Origin: Bog-532 sp963828445
Lineage (GTDB): Bacteria > Actinomycetota > Actinomycetes > Streptosporangiales > Streptosporangiaceae
Reading direction: 5' to 3'
Assembly: GCA_963828445.1 (NCBI GenBank)
Contig: CAWHFP010000001.1
Location: forward strand, 744,001-808,000
DNA length: 64,000 bases
A program made the translations under genes and the position numbers. This document shows, one piece after another, positions 36,623 through 45,746 of this stretch; the stretch's first letter is position 1, and every line of letters begins with the position of its first letter. The notes under the pieces were generated by a model. That model was not told the origin of the DNA, did not search any database, and worked only from the letters and a program-made list of their open reading frames with translations.

Positions 36623-37474
36623 ATGAGCCGGGACGGGCTGAGGCTGTCGGTGACGCTGCTCAGCATTTTGCCGGGCTCCCTCATCCCAGCCTTCGATAAA
36701 AATATGGAAGGTCACGGGCCTGGCCAGCCAGCCGATCCGGGTCCGGCCGAGCCGGGCGGGCCGTCCCGGCTGGCCGCGGCCGAAGCGATGCTCTGGGCAC
36801 CGCTGGTCGGCCTGGTGCTCGGGGTGATCGCCGCCGCCGTGCTGTACGTGTTCGGCCACCTGCTGCACACCGGGTCGCTGGTGGCCTCGGTGCTGGCGGT
36901 GGGGACGCTGGCCGTGCTGACCCGCGGCCTGCACCTGGACGGGCTGGCCGACCTGGCCGACGGGCTGGGCAGCCGGCGGCCCGCCGACGGGGCCCTGGCC
37001 GTGATGCGCCGCTCGGACATCGGGCCGTTCGGCGTGGTCACCCTGGTCCTGGTGCTGCTGATCCAGGTGGCCGGGCTCACCCAGGCCGACAGTTCCGGCC
37101 GCGGGGTGCCCGCGGTCATCGTGGCCGCGGTCACCGGCCGGCTGGCCATCACCTGGGCCTGCCGCCGCGGTGTGCCCGCGGCCCGGCCGGACGGGCTGGG
37201 CGCCCTGGTCGCGGACAGCGTCTCCCCGGTCGCCGCGGTGCTGCTGACCGTCCTGGTGCTGGCGGTCGCGGTGGCCGGGATCTTCCTGGCCGCGGCGGTG
37301 GCCGCGGTCCCGGTGGAGTGGATTGTGCCGGTGGCGGTGGCCGCGGGCCTGGTCGCCGGCGCGGGCCTGGCCGAGTACGCGTCGCGGCGGCTGGGCGGGA
37401 TCACCGGCGACGTGCTCGGCGCGGTCGCCGAGACGGCCACTGCCGCCTGCCTGCTGGTCACCGCGATCAGCTGA
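36623..37474 (+). CDS. cobS: Adenosylcobinamide-GDP ribazoletransferase CobS with unusual N-terminal insert
   Basis: A 283-residue polytopic protein. The diagnostic GLHLDGLADLADGLG motif (near residue 96) is intact and is followed by MRRSDIGPFGVVTLVLVLLI and further helices ending in a membrane segment. CobS joins adenosylcobinamide-GDP and alpha-ribazole to give adenosylcobalamin (phosphate), the last assembly step, at the membrane. Residues 18-45 (IPAFDKNMEGHGPGQPADPG region) replace the short loop normal in the family, and include AT-rich codons encoding FDKNM that coincide with a repeated DNA motif. No other cob gene is in the window. Confidence 0.85.
   Translation: MSRDGLRLSVTLLSILPGSLIPAFDKNMEGHGPGQPADPGPAEPGGPSRLAAAEAMLWAPLVGLVLGVIAAAVLYVFGHLLHTGSLVASVLAVGTLAVLTRGLHLDGLADLADGLGSRRPADGALAVMRRSDIGPFGVVTLVLVLLIQVAGLTQADSSGRGVPAVIVAAVTGRLAITWACRRGVPAARPDGLGALVADSVSPVAAVLLTVLVLAVAVAGIFLAAAVAAVPVEWIVPVAVAAGLVAGAGLAEYASRRLGGITGDVLGAVAETATAACLLVTAIS
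36689..36703. repeat. AT-rich repeat, copy 1 (inside cobS)
   Basis: The 14-mer CCTTCGATAAAAAT (36690-36703, preceded by G) lies inside the cobS N-terminal insert. The identical 14-mer occurs at 57466-57479 inside the sugar-phosphate mutase gene, and a version with a 2-base insertion lies at 53397-53414. In such GC-rich DNA this recurrence is not expected by chance. Confidence 0.6.
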
Positions 37475-37787
37475 CCACGGCCAGTGCTGGACGGCCGCAT
37501 CGGCCGGCCTCACCGGGAGGCCGTATCGGGCGGCCGTATCGGGAGGGCGGCCAGCCCGCCCGCCAGGACACAGATCCGGCACACATCGCCCGAGGCGGGC
37601 AAATTCAACGGCAAGCGTGAAATAGGGTCTATTTCAAACACGCCCCCCGCCGTCGTGTTGTGGCCTGACTTCGGCCGGCCGCGCCCGCCCGGTTCCGCCG
37701 GCCGAGCCACCAGGTAACGGGTGAGCAGGCCCGACGCCGGAACGGGGCGTGATGGGCGGGCTCCGTTCAGGCACTAGCATCGGCAGG
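37475..37787. promoter_or_regulatory. Non-coding region between cobS and pepA with a small palindrome
   Basis: About 310 bases without a supported gene. Near the start, two closely spaced copies of GGCCGTATCGGG sit around 37515-37545. TGAAATA-GGGTC-TATTTCA (37618-37636) is a perfect 7-bp AT-rich inverted repeat, a candidate operator. TAGCAT (37775-37780) lies eight bases before the pepA GTG and may be the -10 of a leaderless promoter. Confidence 0.45.
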
Positions 37788-39372
37788 GTGACGATGATGA
37801 TTCACACCAGCGAGGCGTCGGCGCGCGCCACCGAGGCCGACGCCCTCATCGTCGGCGTAGTCCAGGGAGCTGACGGGCCCCGCCCCGCTCCGGGCGCGGG
37901 CGATGTGGACGATGCGCTCGGCGGCACCCTGACCGACCTGCTCACCGCGCTCGACGCGACCGGCCGGCCCGAGGAAGTGACCAAGATCCCCACGGCCGGG
38001 AAGCTGCCGGTCCCGGTGATCGTGGCGGTGGGCCTGGGCCAGCTCGGCGACGGCGAGGACGCCCGGTTCGACCCGGAGACCCTGCGGCGCGGCGCCGGGG
38101 CGGCGGTGCGCGTGCTGACCGCGGGTCGCCATTCGGCAGGCACCGCGGCCGGTCCCGGCCTGAACGGCTCGGCCAGCGCGGCCCGCGGCGAGAAGCGGCA
38201 CATCGCGCTGGCCCTGCCCGCCCGGGACGCGGCCGAAGCCGGCGCGGTGGCCCTGGGCGCGCTGCTCGGCGGCTATGCGTTCCGCCGCTACCGCACCACC
38301 GGCATCACCACCGACGCCGAGCTGACCCTGCTGACCAGCCTCCCGGCCGAGACGGCCGACCCGGTCGCCGAGCGGGCCCAGGTGCTGGCCGACGCGGTGG
38401 CCCTGGTCCGTGACCTGGTCAACACCGGCCCGTCCGACCTGGTGCCGGCCACGTTCGCGGCCGAGGCCCAGCGGGTGGCCGCCGCCTGCGGGCTGGACAT
38501 CGAGGTGCTGGACGAGCACCAGCTGGCCGAGGGCGGCTACGGCGGCATCCTCGGCGTCGGGCAGGGCTCGGTGCACCCGCCGCGGCTGGTCCGGCTGGCC
38601 TACACCCACCCGGACGCGACCCGGACGCTGGTCCTGGTGGGCAAGGGCATCACCTTCGACTCCGGCGGCCTGTCGCTCAAGCCGCCCAAGTCGATGGAGT
38701 GGATGAAGTCCGACATGGGCGGGGCCGCCGCCGTGCTCGGCGCGCTGCAGGCCGATCGCGGCCCTGCGCCCCGCGGTCAACGTGGTCGGCTACCTGGCCA
38801 TGGCCGAGAACATGCCGAGCGGATCGGCCCAGCGGCCGTCCGACGTGATCACCATCCACGGCGGCAAGACCGTCGAGGTGCTGAACACCGACGCCGAAGG
38901 CCGCCTGGTCATGGCCGACGCCATGGCCCGGTCGGCCGACGACTCCCCCGACCTGCTGATCGACATCGCCACCCTGACCGGCGCGCAGCTGGTGGCGCTG
39001 GGGTCCCGGGTGGCCGGGGTGATGGCCAACGACGACGAGCTGGCGGCCGGGGTCGCCGACGCCTCGGTCCGCTCCGGCGAGCCCGCCTGGGCCATGCCGC
39101 TGCCGGAGGAACTGCGCAAGGGCCTGGACTCGACCGTGGCCGACCTGGCCAACGTGTCCGGTGACCGGAACGGCGGCATGCTGGTGGCCGGGGTCTTCCT
39201 GCGCGAGTTCGTGCCGGACGGTGTGGCCTGGGCCCACCTGGACATCGCCGGCCCCTCGTTCAACGAGTCCGACCCCTTCGGCTACACCCCGCGCGGCGGC
39301 ACCGGCGCGGCCGCCCGCGCCCTGGTCCAGATCGCCGAGGACGTGGCGATGGGCAAACTACCCACGGAATGA
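37788..39372 (+). CDS. pepA: Leucyl aminopeptidase (M17 family), apparent frameshift near 38757
   Basis: A GTG at 37788 starts the N-terminal domain. The catalytic domain has VGKGITFDSGGLSLKPPKSM with Lys and Asp ligands and MKSDMGGAAAVLGALQA. The frame is lost near 38757 and resumes one frame over with LRPAVNVVGYLAMAENMPSG, then VLNTDAEGRLVMADA with the remaining metal ligands and SGDRNGGMLVAGVFLREFV. One extra G explains the break; corrected length is about 527 residues, normal for the family. M17 enzymes are hexameric two-metal peptidases removing N-terminal residues from peptides in the cytoplasm. The start looks leaderless. Confidence 0.87.
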
Positions 39373-39393
39373 ACGGTTCTTCCGCGGTTGCTT

Positions 39394-39437
39394 CGTGGGC
39401 AGACTCACTCCGGTGGGCCGTCTGCGTGGGCAAACTC
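39394..39437 (+). repeat. Near-identical 13-bp direct repeats upstream of lpd
   Basis: CGTGGGCAGACTC (39394-39406) and CGTGGGCAAACTC (39425-39437) differ at one base and are 31 bases apart centre to centre, about three helical turns. They lie between pepA and the lpd start and may be a regulator binding pair. Confidence 0.4.
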
Positions 39438-39511
39438 GCCTCCAGACCGGTCCGCCGGGGTGAAATGATGGATACAGCGACTTTGACATGAACAGATAGA
39501 GGGAGCGTTCC

Positions 39512-40906
39512 GTGGCAGAGGGCAGCGCCGCCTACGACATCGTCGTGCTCGGCGGCGGCAGCGGAGGATACGCGTGCGCGTTGCGCGCCGCTGAAATGGG
39601 CAAGCGCGTCGCGCTGATCGAGAAGGACAAGGTCGGCGGGACCTGCCTGCACCGGGGCTGCATCCCGACCAAGGCCCTGCTGCACTCGGCCGAGATCGCC
39701 GACCAGGCCCGCGAGAGCGAGACGTTCGGCGTCCGGTCGAGCTACGACGGCATCGACATCGACGGCGTGCAGTCGTACAAGAACAAGGTGGTGGACCGGC
39801 TCTGGAAGGGCCTGCAGTCCACCATCGCCAGCCGGAAGATCGACACGATCGACGGCTACGGCAAGCTGATCTCGCCGACCCAGGTCCAGGTGGGCGACAC
39901 GGTCTACGAGGGCGAGCACATCGTGCTGGCCACCGGGTCGGTGCCGAAGAGCCTGCCCGGCCTGGAGCTGGACGGCGAGCGGGTCATCTCCAGCGACGAC
40001 GCGCTCACCTACGGGCGGGTGCCCAACTCGGTCATCATCCTGGGCGGCGGGGTCATCGGCGTCGAGTTCGCCAGCGTGTGGCGTTCGTTCGGGGCCGAGG
40101 TCACGATCGTGGAGATGATGCCGCAGCTGGTGCCGCTGGAGGACGAGTCCAGCGCCAAGCTGCTGCAGCGGGCGTTCCGCCGCCGCGGCATCGGCTTCGA
40201 GCTCGGCGCCCGGTTCGAGAGCGTCAAGCACACCGACACCGGCGTGACGGTGACCCTGGCCGGCGGCAAGACCCTGGACGCGGACCTGCTGCTGGTCGCG
40301 GTGGGCCGCGGCCCGGTCTCCGCCGACCTCGGCTACGAGCAGGCCGGCGTGGAGATGGAGCGCGGCTACGTCAAGGTCGACGAGTACTGCCGGACCACGG
40401 TGCCGACGATCTCGGCGGTGGGGGACCTGATCGCCACCCCGCAGCTCGCGCACGTGGGCTTCGGCGAGGGCATCATGGTCGCCGAGCGGGTCGGCGGGCT
40501 CGAGGTGCACCCCATCGACTACGACGGCGTGCCGCGGATCACCTACTGCGACCCCGAGGTCGCGTCGGTCGGGATCACCTCGGCCCAGGCCGCCGACCGC
40601 GGCATCGAGACCGTGGAGTTCACCTACCCGCTGGGCGGCAACGGCCGGAGCGTGATCCTGCAGACGCAGGGCGCGGGCAAGGTCATCGCGGCCAAGAACG
40701 AGGACGGCAGCCCGGGCCGCGTGCTCGGCATCCACCTGGTCGGCAGCCGGGTCGGCGAGCTGATCGCCGAAGGCCAGCTCATCTACAACTGGGAAGCCGA
40801 GCCGTCCGACGTGGCCCAGCTGATCCACCCGCACCCGACCCAGTCGGAGATCATCGGCGAGGCCATGCTGGCCCTCGCCGGCAAGCCCCTGCACGTACAC
40901 GCGTGA
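39512..40906 (+). CDS. lpdA: Dihydrolipoyl dehydrogenase (E3)
   Basis: A 464-residue flavoprotein disulfide reductase. The FAD-binding IVVLGGGSGGYACALRAAEM, the redox disulfide in GGTCLHRGCIPTKALL, the NAD-binding VIILGGGVIGVEFASVW and the C-terminal catalytic pair in HPHPTQSEIIGEAMLAL are all present. It reoxidises dihydrolipoamide of 2-oxoacid dehydrogenase complexes, passing electrons to NAD. The GTG at 39512 has GGGAG seven bases upstream. It precedes the E2 gene on the same strand by about 53 bases, a common actinobacterial arrangement for the 2-oxoglutarate dehydrogenase complex. Length and motifs are normal. Confidence 0.95.
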   Translation: MAEGSAAYDIVVLGGGSGGYACALRAAEMGKRVALIEKDKVGGTCLHRGCIPTKALLHSAEIADQARESETFGVRSSYDGIDIDGVQSYKNKVVDRLWKGLQSTIASRKIDTIDGYGKLISPTQVQVGDTVYEGEHIVLATGSVPKSLPGLELDGERVISSDDALTYGRVPNSVIILGGGVIGVEFASVWRSFGAEVTIVEMMPQLVPLEDESSAKLLQRAFRRRGIGFELGARFESVKHTDTGVTVTLAGGKTLDADLLLVAVGRGPVSADLGYEQAGVEMERGYVKVDEYCRTTVPTISAVGDLIATPQLAHVGFGEGIMVAERVGGLEVHPIDYDGVPRITYCDPEVASVGITSAQAADRGIETVEFTYPLGGNGRSVILQTQGAGKVIAAKNEDGSPGRVLGIHLVGSRVGELIAEGQLIYNWEAEPSDVAQLIHPHPTQSEIIGEAMLALAGKPLHVHA

Positions 40907-40959
40907 CACGTACACGCCTCACATGGCCCGCGTGAGCTTACGAAGGAGTCACGGGAACA

Positions 40960-42632
40960 ATGTCGGTCTCGGTATCCATGCCCCAGCTCGGCGAGAGCGT
41001 CACGGAGGGCACCGTCACGCGCTGGCTGAAGAAGGAAGGCGAGCGCGTGGAGGCGGATGAGCCGCTTCTCGAGGTGTCGACGGACAAGGTCGACACCGAG
41101 ATCCCCTCGCCCGCGGCCGGCGTGCTGCGCGAGATCGCCGTGGGCGAGGACGAGACCGTCGAGGTCGGCGCGCAGCTCGCGGTGATCGAGGAGGGCGCCG
41201 GCGCCGGTCCGGCGGGGCACCGCGTCGGACGGCGACCAGGGCGCGCAGGCGCAGCAGGCTGCGCCGGAGCAGGCGCCCGCGGCTCCGGCCCAGGAGGCTC
41301 CGCGGCCCCGCGCCGAGGCTCCGGCGCAGCCGCCCCGCAGGCCAGGCTCCGGCTCAGGCCGGCCCGCAGCCGGGCGGACGGCGGCGACACCCACGGCGCC
41401 GGCACCAACGGCGCCGCGGCCGCGGCCGCCGGCCGCCGCCCCCGCACCGGCCCCCGCGTGGTCCCACGCCGCAGCAGCAGGCGCCGCCGCCCCAGCCGCC
41501 CCAGCCGCAGGCCCCGCCCGCCCCGCAGCAACCGGCCGCGCCGGCGCCGGCTCCGCAGGCTCCGGCCCCGCAGGCTGAGGCTCCGGCCCAGCCGTCCACC
41601 GGCGGCGACGGCCCCTACGTGACCCCGCTGGTCCGCAAGCTCGCCGCCGAGCACGGCGTGGACCTGGAGTCGGTGGCCGGCACCGGCGTCGGCGGCCGGA
41701 TCCGCAAGCAGGACGTGCTGGACGCGGCCCGCAGCCGGCGTGACCAGGAGGCGGCGGCCCAGGCGCAGCCCGCGGCGGCTCCTGCGGCCCCGGCCGCGGC
41801 CGCTCCGGCCGCCCCCGCGGCGGCGGCTCCGGCGGCCTGGTCAGGCTCCGGCCGGCCGCGCGCCGCCGCGCCGTCCGCGCCGTCCCGCCCGGCCATCGTG
41901 CCGTCGGCACTGCGCGGCACCACCCAGCGGATGTCCCGGCCCCGCCAGGTCATCGCCCAGCGGATGGTCGAATCGCTGCAGACTTCGGCTCAGCTCACCA
42001 CCGTGGTCGAGGCCGACGTGACCGCGATCGCGCGGCTGCGGGCCCGGGCCAAGCAGGACTTCGAGGCTCGCGAGGGCGTCAAGCTCAGCTTCCTGCCGTT
42101 CTTCGCGCTAGCCGCGATCGAGGCCCTCAAGGTCCACCCCAAGCTCAACGCGGTCATCGACACGGCCAACAACCAGGTCACCTACCACGACGCCGAGCAC
42201 CTGGGCATCGCGGTGGACGCCGAGCGCGGCCTGATGGTGCCGGTCATCCACAACGCCGGTGACCTCAACCTGGGCGGCCTGGCCCGCAAGATCGCCGACC
42301 TGGCCAACCGGACCCGGTCCGGCCAGGTCAGCCCGGACGAGCTGGCCGGGGGCACGTTCACCCTGACCAACACCGGCAGCCGGGGCGCTCTGTTCGACAC
42401 TCCGATCATCAACCAGCCGCAGGTCGGCATCCTCGGCACCGGCACCGTGGTCAAGCGCCCGGTCGTGGTCGACGACCCCGCCCTGGGCGAAGTCATCGCG
42501 GTCCGCTCGATGGTCTACCTGGCCCTCACCTACGACCACCGCCTGGTCGACGGCGCCGACGCGGCCCGCTTCCTGGTCACCATCAAGGAGCGCCTCGAGG
42601 AAGGCAGCTTCGAGGCCGAGCTCGGCCTCTAA
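40960..42632 (+). CDS. sucB: Dihydrolipoamide succinyltransferase (2-oxoglutarate dehydrogenase E2), frameshifts in linker
   Basis: The N-terminal lipoyl domain (SVSMPQLGESVTEGTVTRWL, lipoylated Lys in EVSTDKVDTEIPS) starts at 40960. The E3-binding domain (PYVTPLVRKLAAEHGVDLES) and catalytic domain (LTYDHRLVDGADAARFLVTI, with the His and Asp of the active site) read in another frame to 42632. Between about 41210 and 41590 lies an Ala/Pro/Gln-rich linker in which the frame changes more than once, so several indels are present in this repetitive, GC-rich stretch. E2 transfers succinyl groups to CoA and forms the complex core. Only one lipoyl domain is evident; many actinobacterial homologues have two or three. 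Confidence 0.87.
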
Positions 42633-42686
42633 GCTGCTGGCTCCCGGAAGCTCCGGCCTCTGAGGCCATCGCTTTCCCAGCGTCAC

Positions 42687-42723
42687 CGGCCCGGCCCCGC
42701 ACCCCGCGGGCGCCGGGCCGTTT
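42687..42723 (+). terminator. Strong stem-loop with T-run after sucB
   Basis: CGGCCCGGC (42687-42695) pairs perfectly with GCCGGGCCG (42712-42720), and the loop region can pair further. TTT follows at once. It is 55 bases after the sucB stop and has the form of an intrinsic terminator. Confidence 0.7.
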
Positions 42724-43002
42724 CGCGTCCCACTTGGTGGCTCGCGCGCGTCGCCGCTTCTTGCTGTTATCAGAAGCCAATGAGCTTCGTGGAGTGGCGC
42801 CCCGGGGTTGGCCGATGATGATCCACTGCGCGGCAGCAGTTGCAGTGAATACGGCTGCAAACGCTGCCTGGCGATGAATCCTCGAACTAGTGGGGCCTCT
42901 GTGACGCGGGGCTGCCGGGCCTCCGTGGCACGGGAGCACGGGAGCGCGGAGCCCGGGAGCGCGGAGCCCGGTGCCTCCGCGAGTGGCAGCTCCAGCCCCA
43001 GC
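42724..43002. other. Gene-free stretch with a 15-bp tandem duplication
   Basis: No convincing gene lies between the terminator and the LLM gene end at 43003. The 15-mer GGGAGCGCGGAGCCC occurs twice back to back (42940-42954 and 42955-42969), preceded by a partial copy (GGGAGCAC, 42932-42939). Base composition around 42770-42860 is lower in GC than its surroundings. The region may be a remnant or spacer. Confidence 0.4.
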
Positions 43003-43911
43003 TCAGGCTAGCTGGGACATGGCTTCGGCGGCTAGGGCGGTCTGGCGGGACCAGTCGCCGCCGGCGAACTGGATGATGGTGCGGTGGACGCCGATCGCGG
43101 CCAGGCGGCCCAGGTGCGCGGCCAGGACCGAGGGGTCGCCGGTCAGGAAGGCGTCCGGGGCGGTCGCGGCCGGGATGCCGAACATGCCGTCGGGGTCCAC
43201 CAGCAAGCTGATCAGGGTGCCGCGGTCGGGGACGGACGGGTCGCCGTCGAGGACGGCCATCACGCTGGTGGTGATGGCGGGGGCAGGGCGGCCGAAGCGG
43301 GCGGCCTGCTCGGCGGCCCGGCCCTGAAAGCCCGGGATCTCGTCAGCGCCGGCCAGCACGAACCACTCGTCGCCGAACTCGCCGGCCCGCCGGGCGGCCG
43401 CCTCGGAGTTGCCGCCGATGACGATGGGCGGCACGGTCACGCCCGGGCTGAGGACGACCTCCGCACCGTCCGGGGTGAGCGGGGCGGGCTTGCCCGCGAT
43501 GAGGTCCGGCAGCCGGCGCAGGGCCTCGTCGGTGCGGCGGCCCCGCTCCCGGCTGGGCACCCCGGCCGCGTCCCAGGACAAGGCGTGCCGATCGCCGCCG
43601 GCGCCGATCCCGAGCAGGACGCGGCCGCCGGACAGGTACTGCACGGTCGCGATCTGCTTGGCGGTCCAGGCCACCGGGCGCAGCGGCGCGATGAGCACGC
43701 CGACGCCAAGCTTGATGCGCGAGGTCACGGCGGCCGCCCCGGCCAGCGAGGTCAGGCTGTCCAGCACCGGCACCCCGGTCCCGGCCACCAGCTGGTCGAC
43801 CACCCAGGCCGACTCGAACCCGAGTTGTTCGGCCTGCCGGGCCGCGGCCGGGACGTCGCCGGGCCGGCCCTCCCGCCGCGACATCGACGGCAAGATCACG
43901 CCCAGCTCCAC
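43003..43911 (-). CDS. LLM-class flavin-dependent oxidoreductase
   Basis: A 302-residue luciferase-like TIM-barrel protein: VILPSMSRREGRPGDVPAAA, QLGFESAWVVDQLVAGTG, LSGGRVLLGIGAGGDRHALS and PPIVIGGNSEAAARRAGEFG are typical of the class, which uses FMN or coenzyme F420. The substrate is unknown. The GTG at 43911 is chosen because GGAGG lies five bases upstream; the longer TTG start lacks this. It is divergent from the HxlR regulator gene, with 64 bases between, so it is a likely target of that regulator. Confidence 0.85.
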   Translation of the reverse strand: MELGVILPSMSRREGRPGDVPAAARQAEQLGFESAWVVDQLVAGTGVPVLDSLTSLAGAAAVTSRIKLGVGVLIAPLRPVAWTAKQIATVQYLSGGRVLLGIGAGGDRHALSWDAAGVPSRERGRRTDEALRRLPDLIAGKPAPLTPDGAEVVLSPGVTVPPIVIGGNSEAAARRAGEFGDEWFVLAGADEIPGFQGRAAEQAARFGRPAPAITTSVMAVLDGDPSVPDRGTLISLLVDPDGMFGIPAATAPDAFLTGDPSVLAAHLGRLAAIGVHRTIIQFAGGDWSRQTALAAEAMSQLA

Positions 43912-43975
43912 GGAGGCCTCCAAAGCCGTTGGTTACTTCTTGTTCGTGACCCAATCTTCAGTAAGACTGAGAAAT
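43912..43975. promoter_or_regulatory. Divergent promoter region between LLM and HxlR genes
   Basis: This short AT-richer region contains TTACT (43933-43937) and AGTAA (43960-43964) as an inverted pair, the type of half-site bound by HxlR-family regulators. Both genes start outward from it. Binding is inferred only from context. Confidence 0.35.
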
Positions 43976-44401
43976 ATGGAAGACGGCACTTTGATGTCAG
44001 CCACGCACACCGATGTGCCTGACCCGGGCTCCTGCGTGCGGGACACCACCTCGTGCGAGATCCGCGATCTGCTCGACCGGCTGGCCGACAAGTGGTCGCT
44101 GCTGGTCATCGAGCTGCTGGGGACCGGCTCCCACCGGTTCACCGAACTGCACCGCGAGATCGACGAGATCAGCCAGCGCATGCTGACCCTGACCCTGCGC
44201 CACCTGGAACGCGACGGCCTGGTGACCCGCACCGTCCACCCGGTCGTGCCACCCCGGGTCGACTACGCCCTGACCAGCCTCGGCCAGAGCCTGCTGGTGG
44301 CCATCGAGGGCCTGGTGTCCTGGACCCGCGCCCACCGCCAGGAGATCGCTACCGCCCGCACCGGCTACGACGCCCGCCGCGAGTCTTCCGCATCGGCCTG
44401 A
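43976..44401 (+). CDS. HxlR-family transcriptional regulator
   Basis: A 141-residue protein with a winged HTH: RDLLDRLADKWSLLVIELLG, RFTELHREIDEISQRMLTLT, LRHLERDGLVTRTVHPVVPP and VDYALTSLGQSLL. These are the constant HxlR-family blocks. A Cys at residue 20 and another near residue 27 could sense thiol-reactive compounds, as in some family members. Start ATG 43976 or, in frame, 43994 (with GGAAG upstream). It is divergent from an LLM oxidoreductase gene and overlaps the convergent MFS gene end by 37 bases, so it probably controls the oxidoreductase. Confidence 0.9.
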   Translation: MEDGTLMSATHTDVPDPGSCVRDTTSCEIRDLLDRLADKWSLLVIELLGTGSHRFTELHREIDEISQRMLTLTLRHLERDGLVTRTVHPVVPPRVDYALTSLGQSLLVAIEGLVSWTRAHRQEIATARTGYDARRESSASA

Positions 44402-45693
44402 TCCTCCTCGCCCGCACCCTCCTCCGGCTCGTCCGGGTCAGCCGTAACCGCCGGCTGGTAGTGCCAGAAGGAGCGGACGGTGCCACCGATGATCACGACG
44501 ACGGCGAAGCAGAGGGCGGCCGAGCCGGACCAGGCGATGGTGAGGCCGGTGGCGGCGGCCATGGCCCCGGCCCGGAGGTCGCCCAGGCGCGGGCCGCCGG
44601 TGACCACCACCGTGAAGACGCCCTGCATGCGGCCGCGCATCTCGTCGGGGGCGTAGGTCTGCAGGATGGTCTGCCGGTAGACCACGCTGACCAGGTCGGC
44701 GGCGCCGGCCACGGCCAGCAGGACCACGGCCAGCCACAAGCTGCGAGCCAGCCCGGCCGCCACCACGGCCAGGGCCCAGCAGGCCACGGCCCCGGTCAGG
44801 GCCATGCCCTGGCGCTTGACCCGGCCGATCCAGCCGCTGAACAGCCCGGCCAGGATCGAGCCGATCGCGATCGACGAGTAGAGCAGGCCGACACCGCCGT
44901 GGAACCGGACGGCCGCCGCCTCCGGGAACAACGCCCGGGGCATGGCCAGGGTCATGGCCGCGATGTCGAGCACGAACGACATGAGCAGGATCGGGTGCCG
45001 GGCGATGAAGGCGATGCCATCGGCCACCGCCCGGACCCCGGCCCGGCCGGTGGCGGTCACCGGCCGCAGGGACGGCAGCCGGAACGTCGAATACAGCGCG
45101 GTGGTGAACAGGATCGCGTCGGCCCCGTAGGCGTAGGCGAACCCGTGCGGCAGCCCCACCAGGACCCCGGCCACCAGCGGGCCGAGGACCTGGCCGATGT
45201 TGCCGGCCGTGTAGCTGAGCGTGTTGGCGGCCGGGATCATCGGGATCGGGACGATGGAGGGGATGATCGCCCCGCGGGTCGAGGACGACACCGCGAAGCC
45301 GCCCGACTGCACCACGACCAGGGCCAGCAGCAACCCCACCGACCGCAGCCCGATCAGGGCCTGGGCCAGCAGGACCAGCGTGACGGCCCAGGTCACCATC
45401 GATGACCACAGATAGAGCCGGCGCCGGTCGACCGCGTCGGCGACCGCGCCCCCATACAGGCCGAAGATCGTGATCGGGACCAGCCCGGCCAGGCCGGCCA
45501 GGCCCACGTACAGGGACGAATGCGAGTCCGCGTAGATCTGCACCGGGACCACGACCTCGGTCACCATCGTGCCGATGTAGGAGGCGCCCTGACCGGCGAA
45601 CGTACGCCGGAAGGCCGGAACGCTCAGCGGCCGGGTATCCAGCGCCACCTGCCGGAGGCGGCTCCGGCGGCGGGACGTATTCGTGTCACTCAC
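44365..45693 (-). CDS. MFS transporter, EntS-like exporter
   Basis: A 442-residue polytopic protein with about twelve membrane helices. RPLSVPAFRRTFAGQGASYI near the N-terminus, the loop FGLYGGAVADAVDRRRLYLW between helices 2 and 3, and TYAPDEMRGRMQGVFTVVV in the second half are typical of the EntS/enterobactin-exporter branch of the major facilitator superfamily. The C-terminus is an acidic tail (DPDEPEEGAGEEDQADAEDS). It should export a small molecule by proton antiport. It is divergent from an AraC-family gene with only about 53 bases between, so AraC is its likely regulator. Confidence 0.9.
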   Translation of the reverse strand: MSDTNTSRRRSRLRQVALDTRPLSVPAFRRTFAGQGASYIGTMVTEVVVPVQIYADSHSSLYVGLAGLAGLVPITIFGLYGGAVADAVDRRRLYLWSSMVTWAVTLVLLAQALIGLRSVGLLLALVVVQSGGFAVSSSTRGAIIPSIVPIPMIPAANTLSYTAGNIGQVLGPLVAGVLVGLPHGFAYAYGADAILFTTALYSTFRLPSLRPVTATGRAGVRAVADGIAFIARHPILLMSFVLDIAAMTLAMPRALFPEAAAVRFHGGVGLLYSSIAIGSILAGLFSGWIGRVKRQGMALTGAVACWALAVVAAGLARSLWLAVVLLAVAGAADLVSVVYRQTILQTYAPDEMRGRMQGVFTVVVTGGPRLGDLRAGAMAAATGLTIAWSGSAALCFAVVVIIGGTVRSFWHYQPAVTADPDEPEEGAGEEDQADAEDSRRAS

Positions 45694-45746
45694 AAGTATC
45701 CATCCTGCCCACCGATTGCACCGTCCGGCTTCCGTTATTCTGCCTA

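Noticed and set aside
40907..40959. A separate small gene between lpd and sucB
   Set aside because: The 53 bases hold only a leader with GAAGGAG before the sucB ATG.
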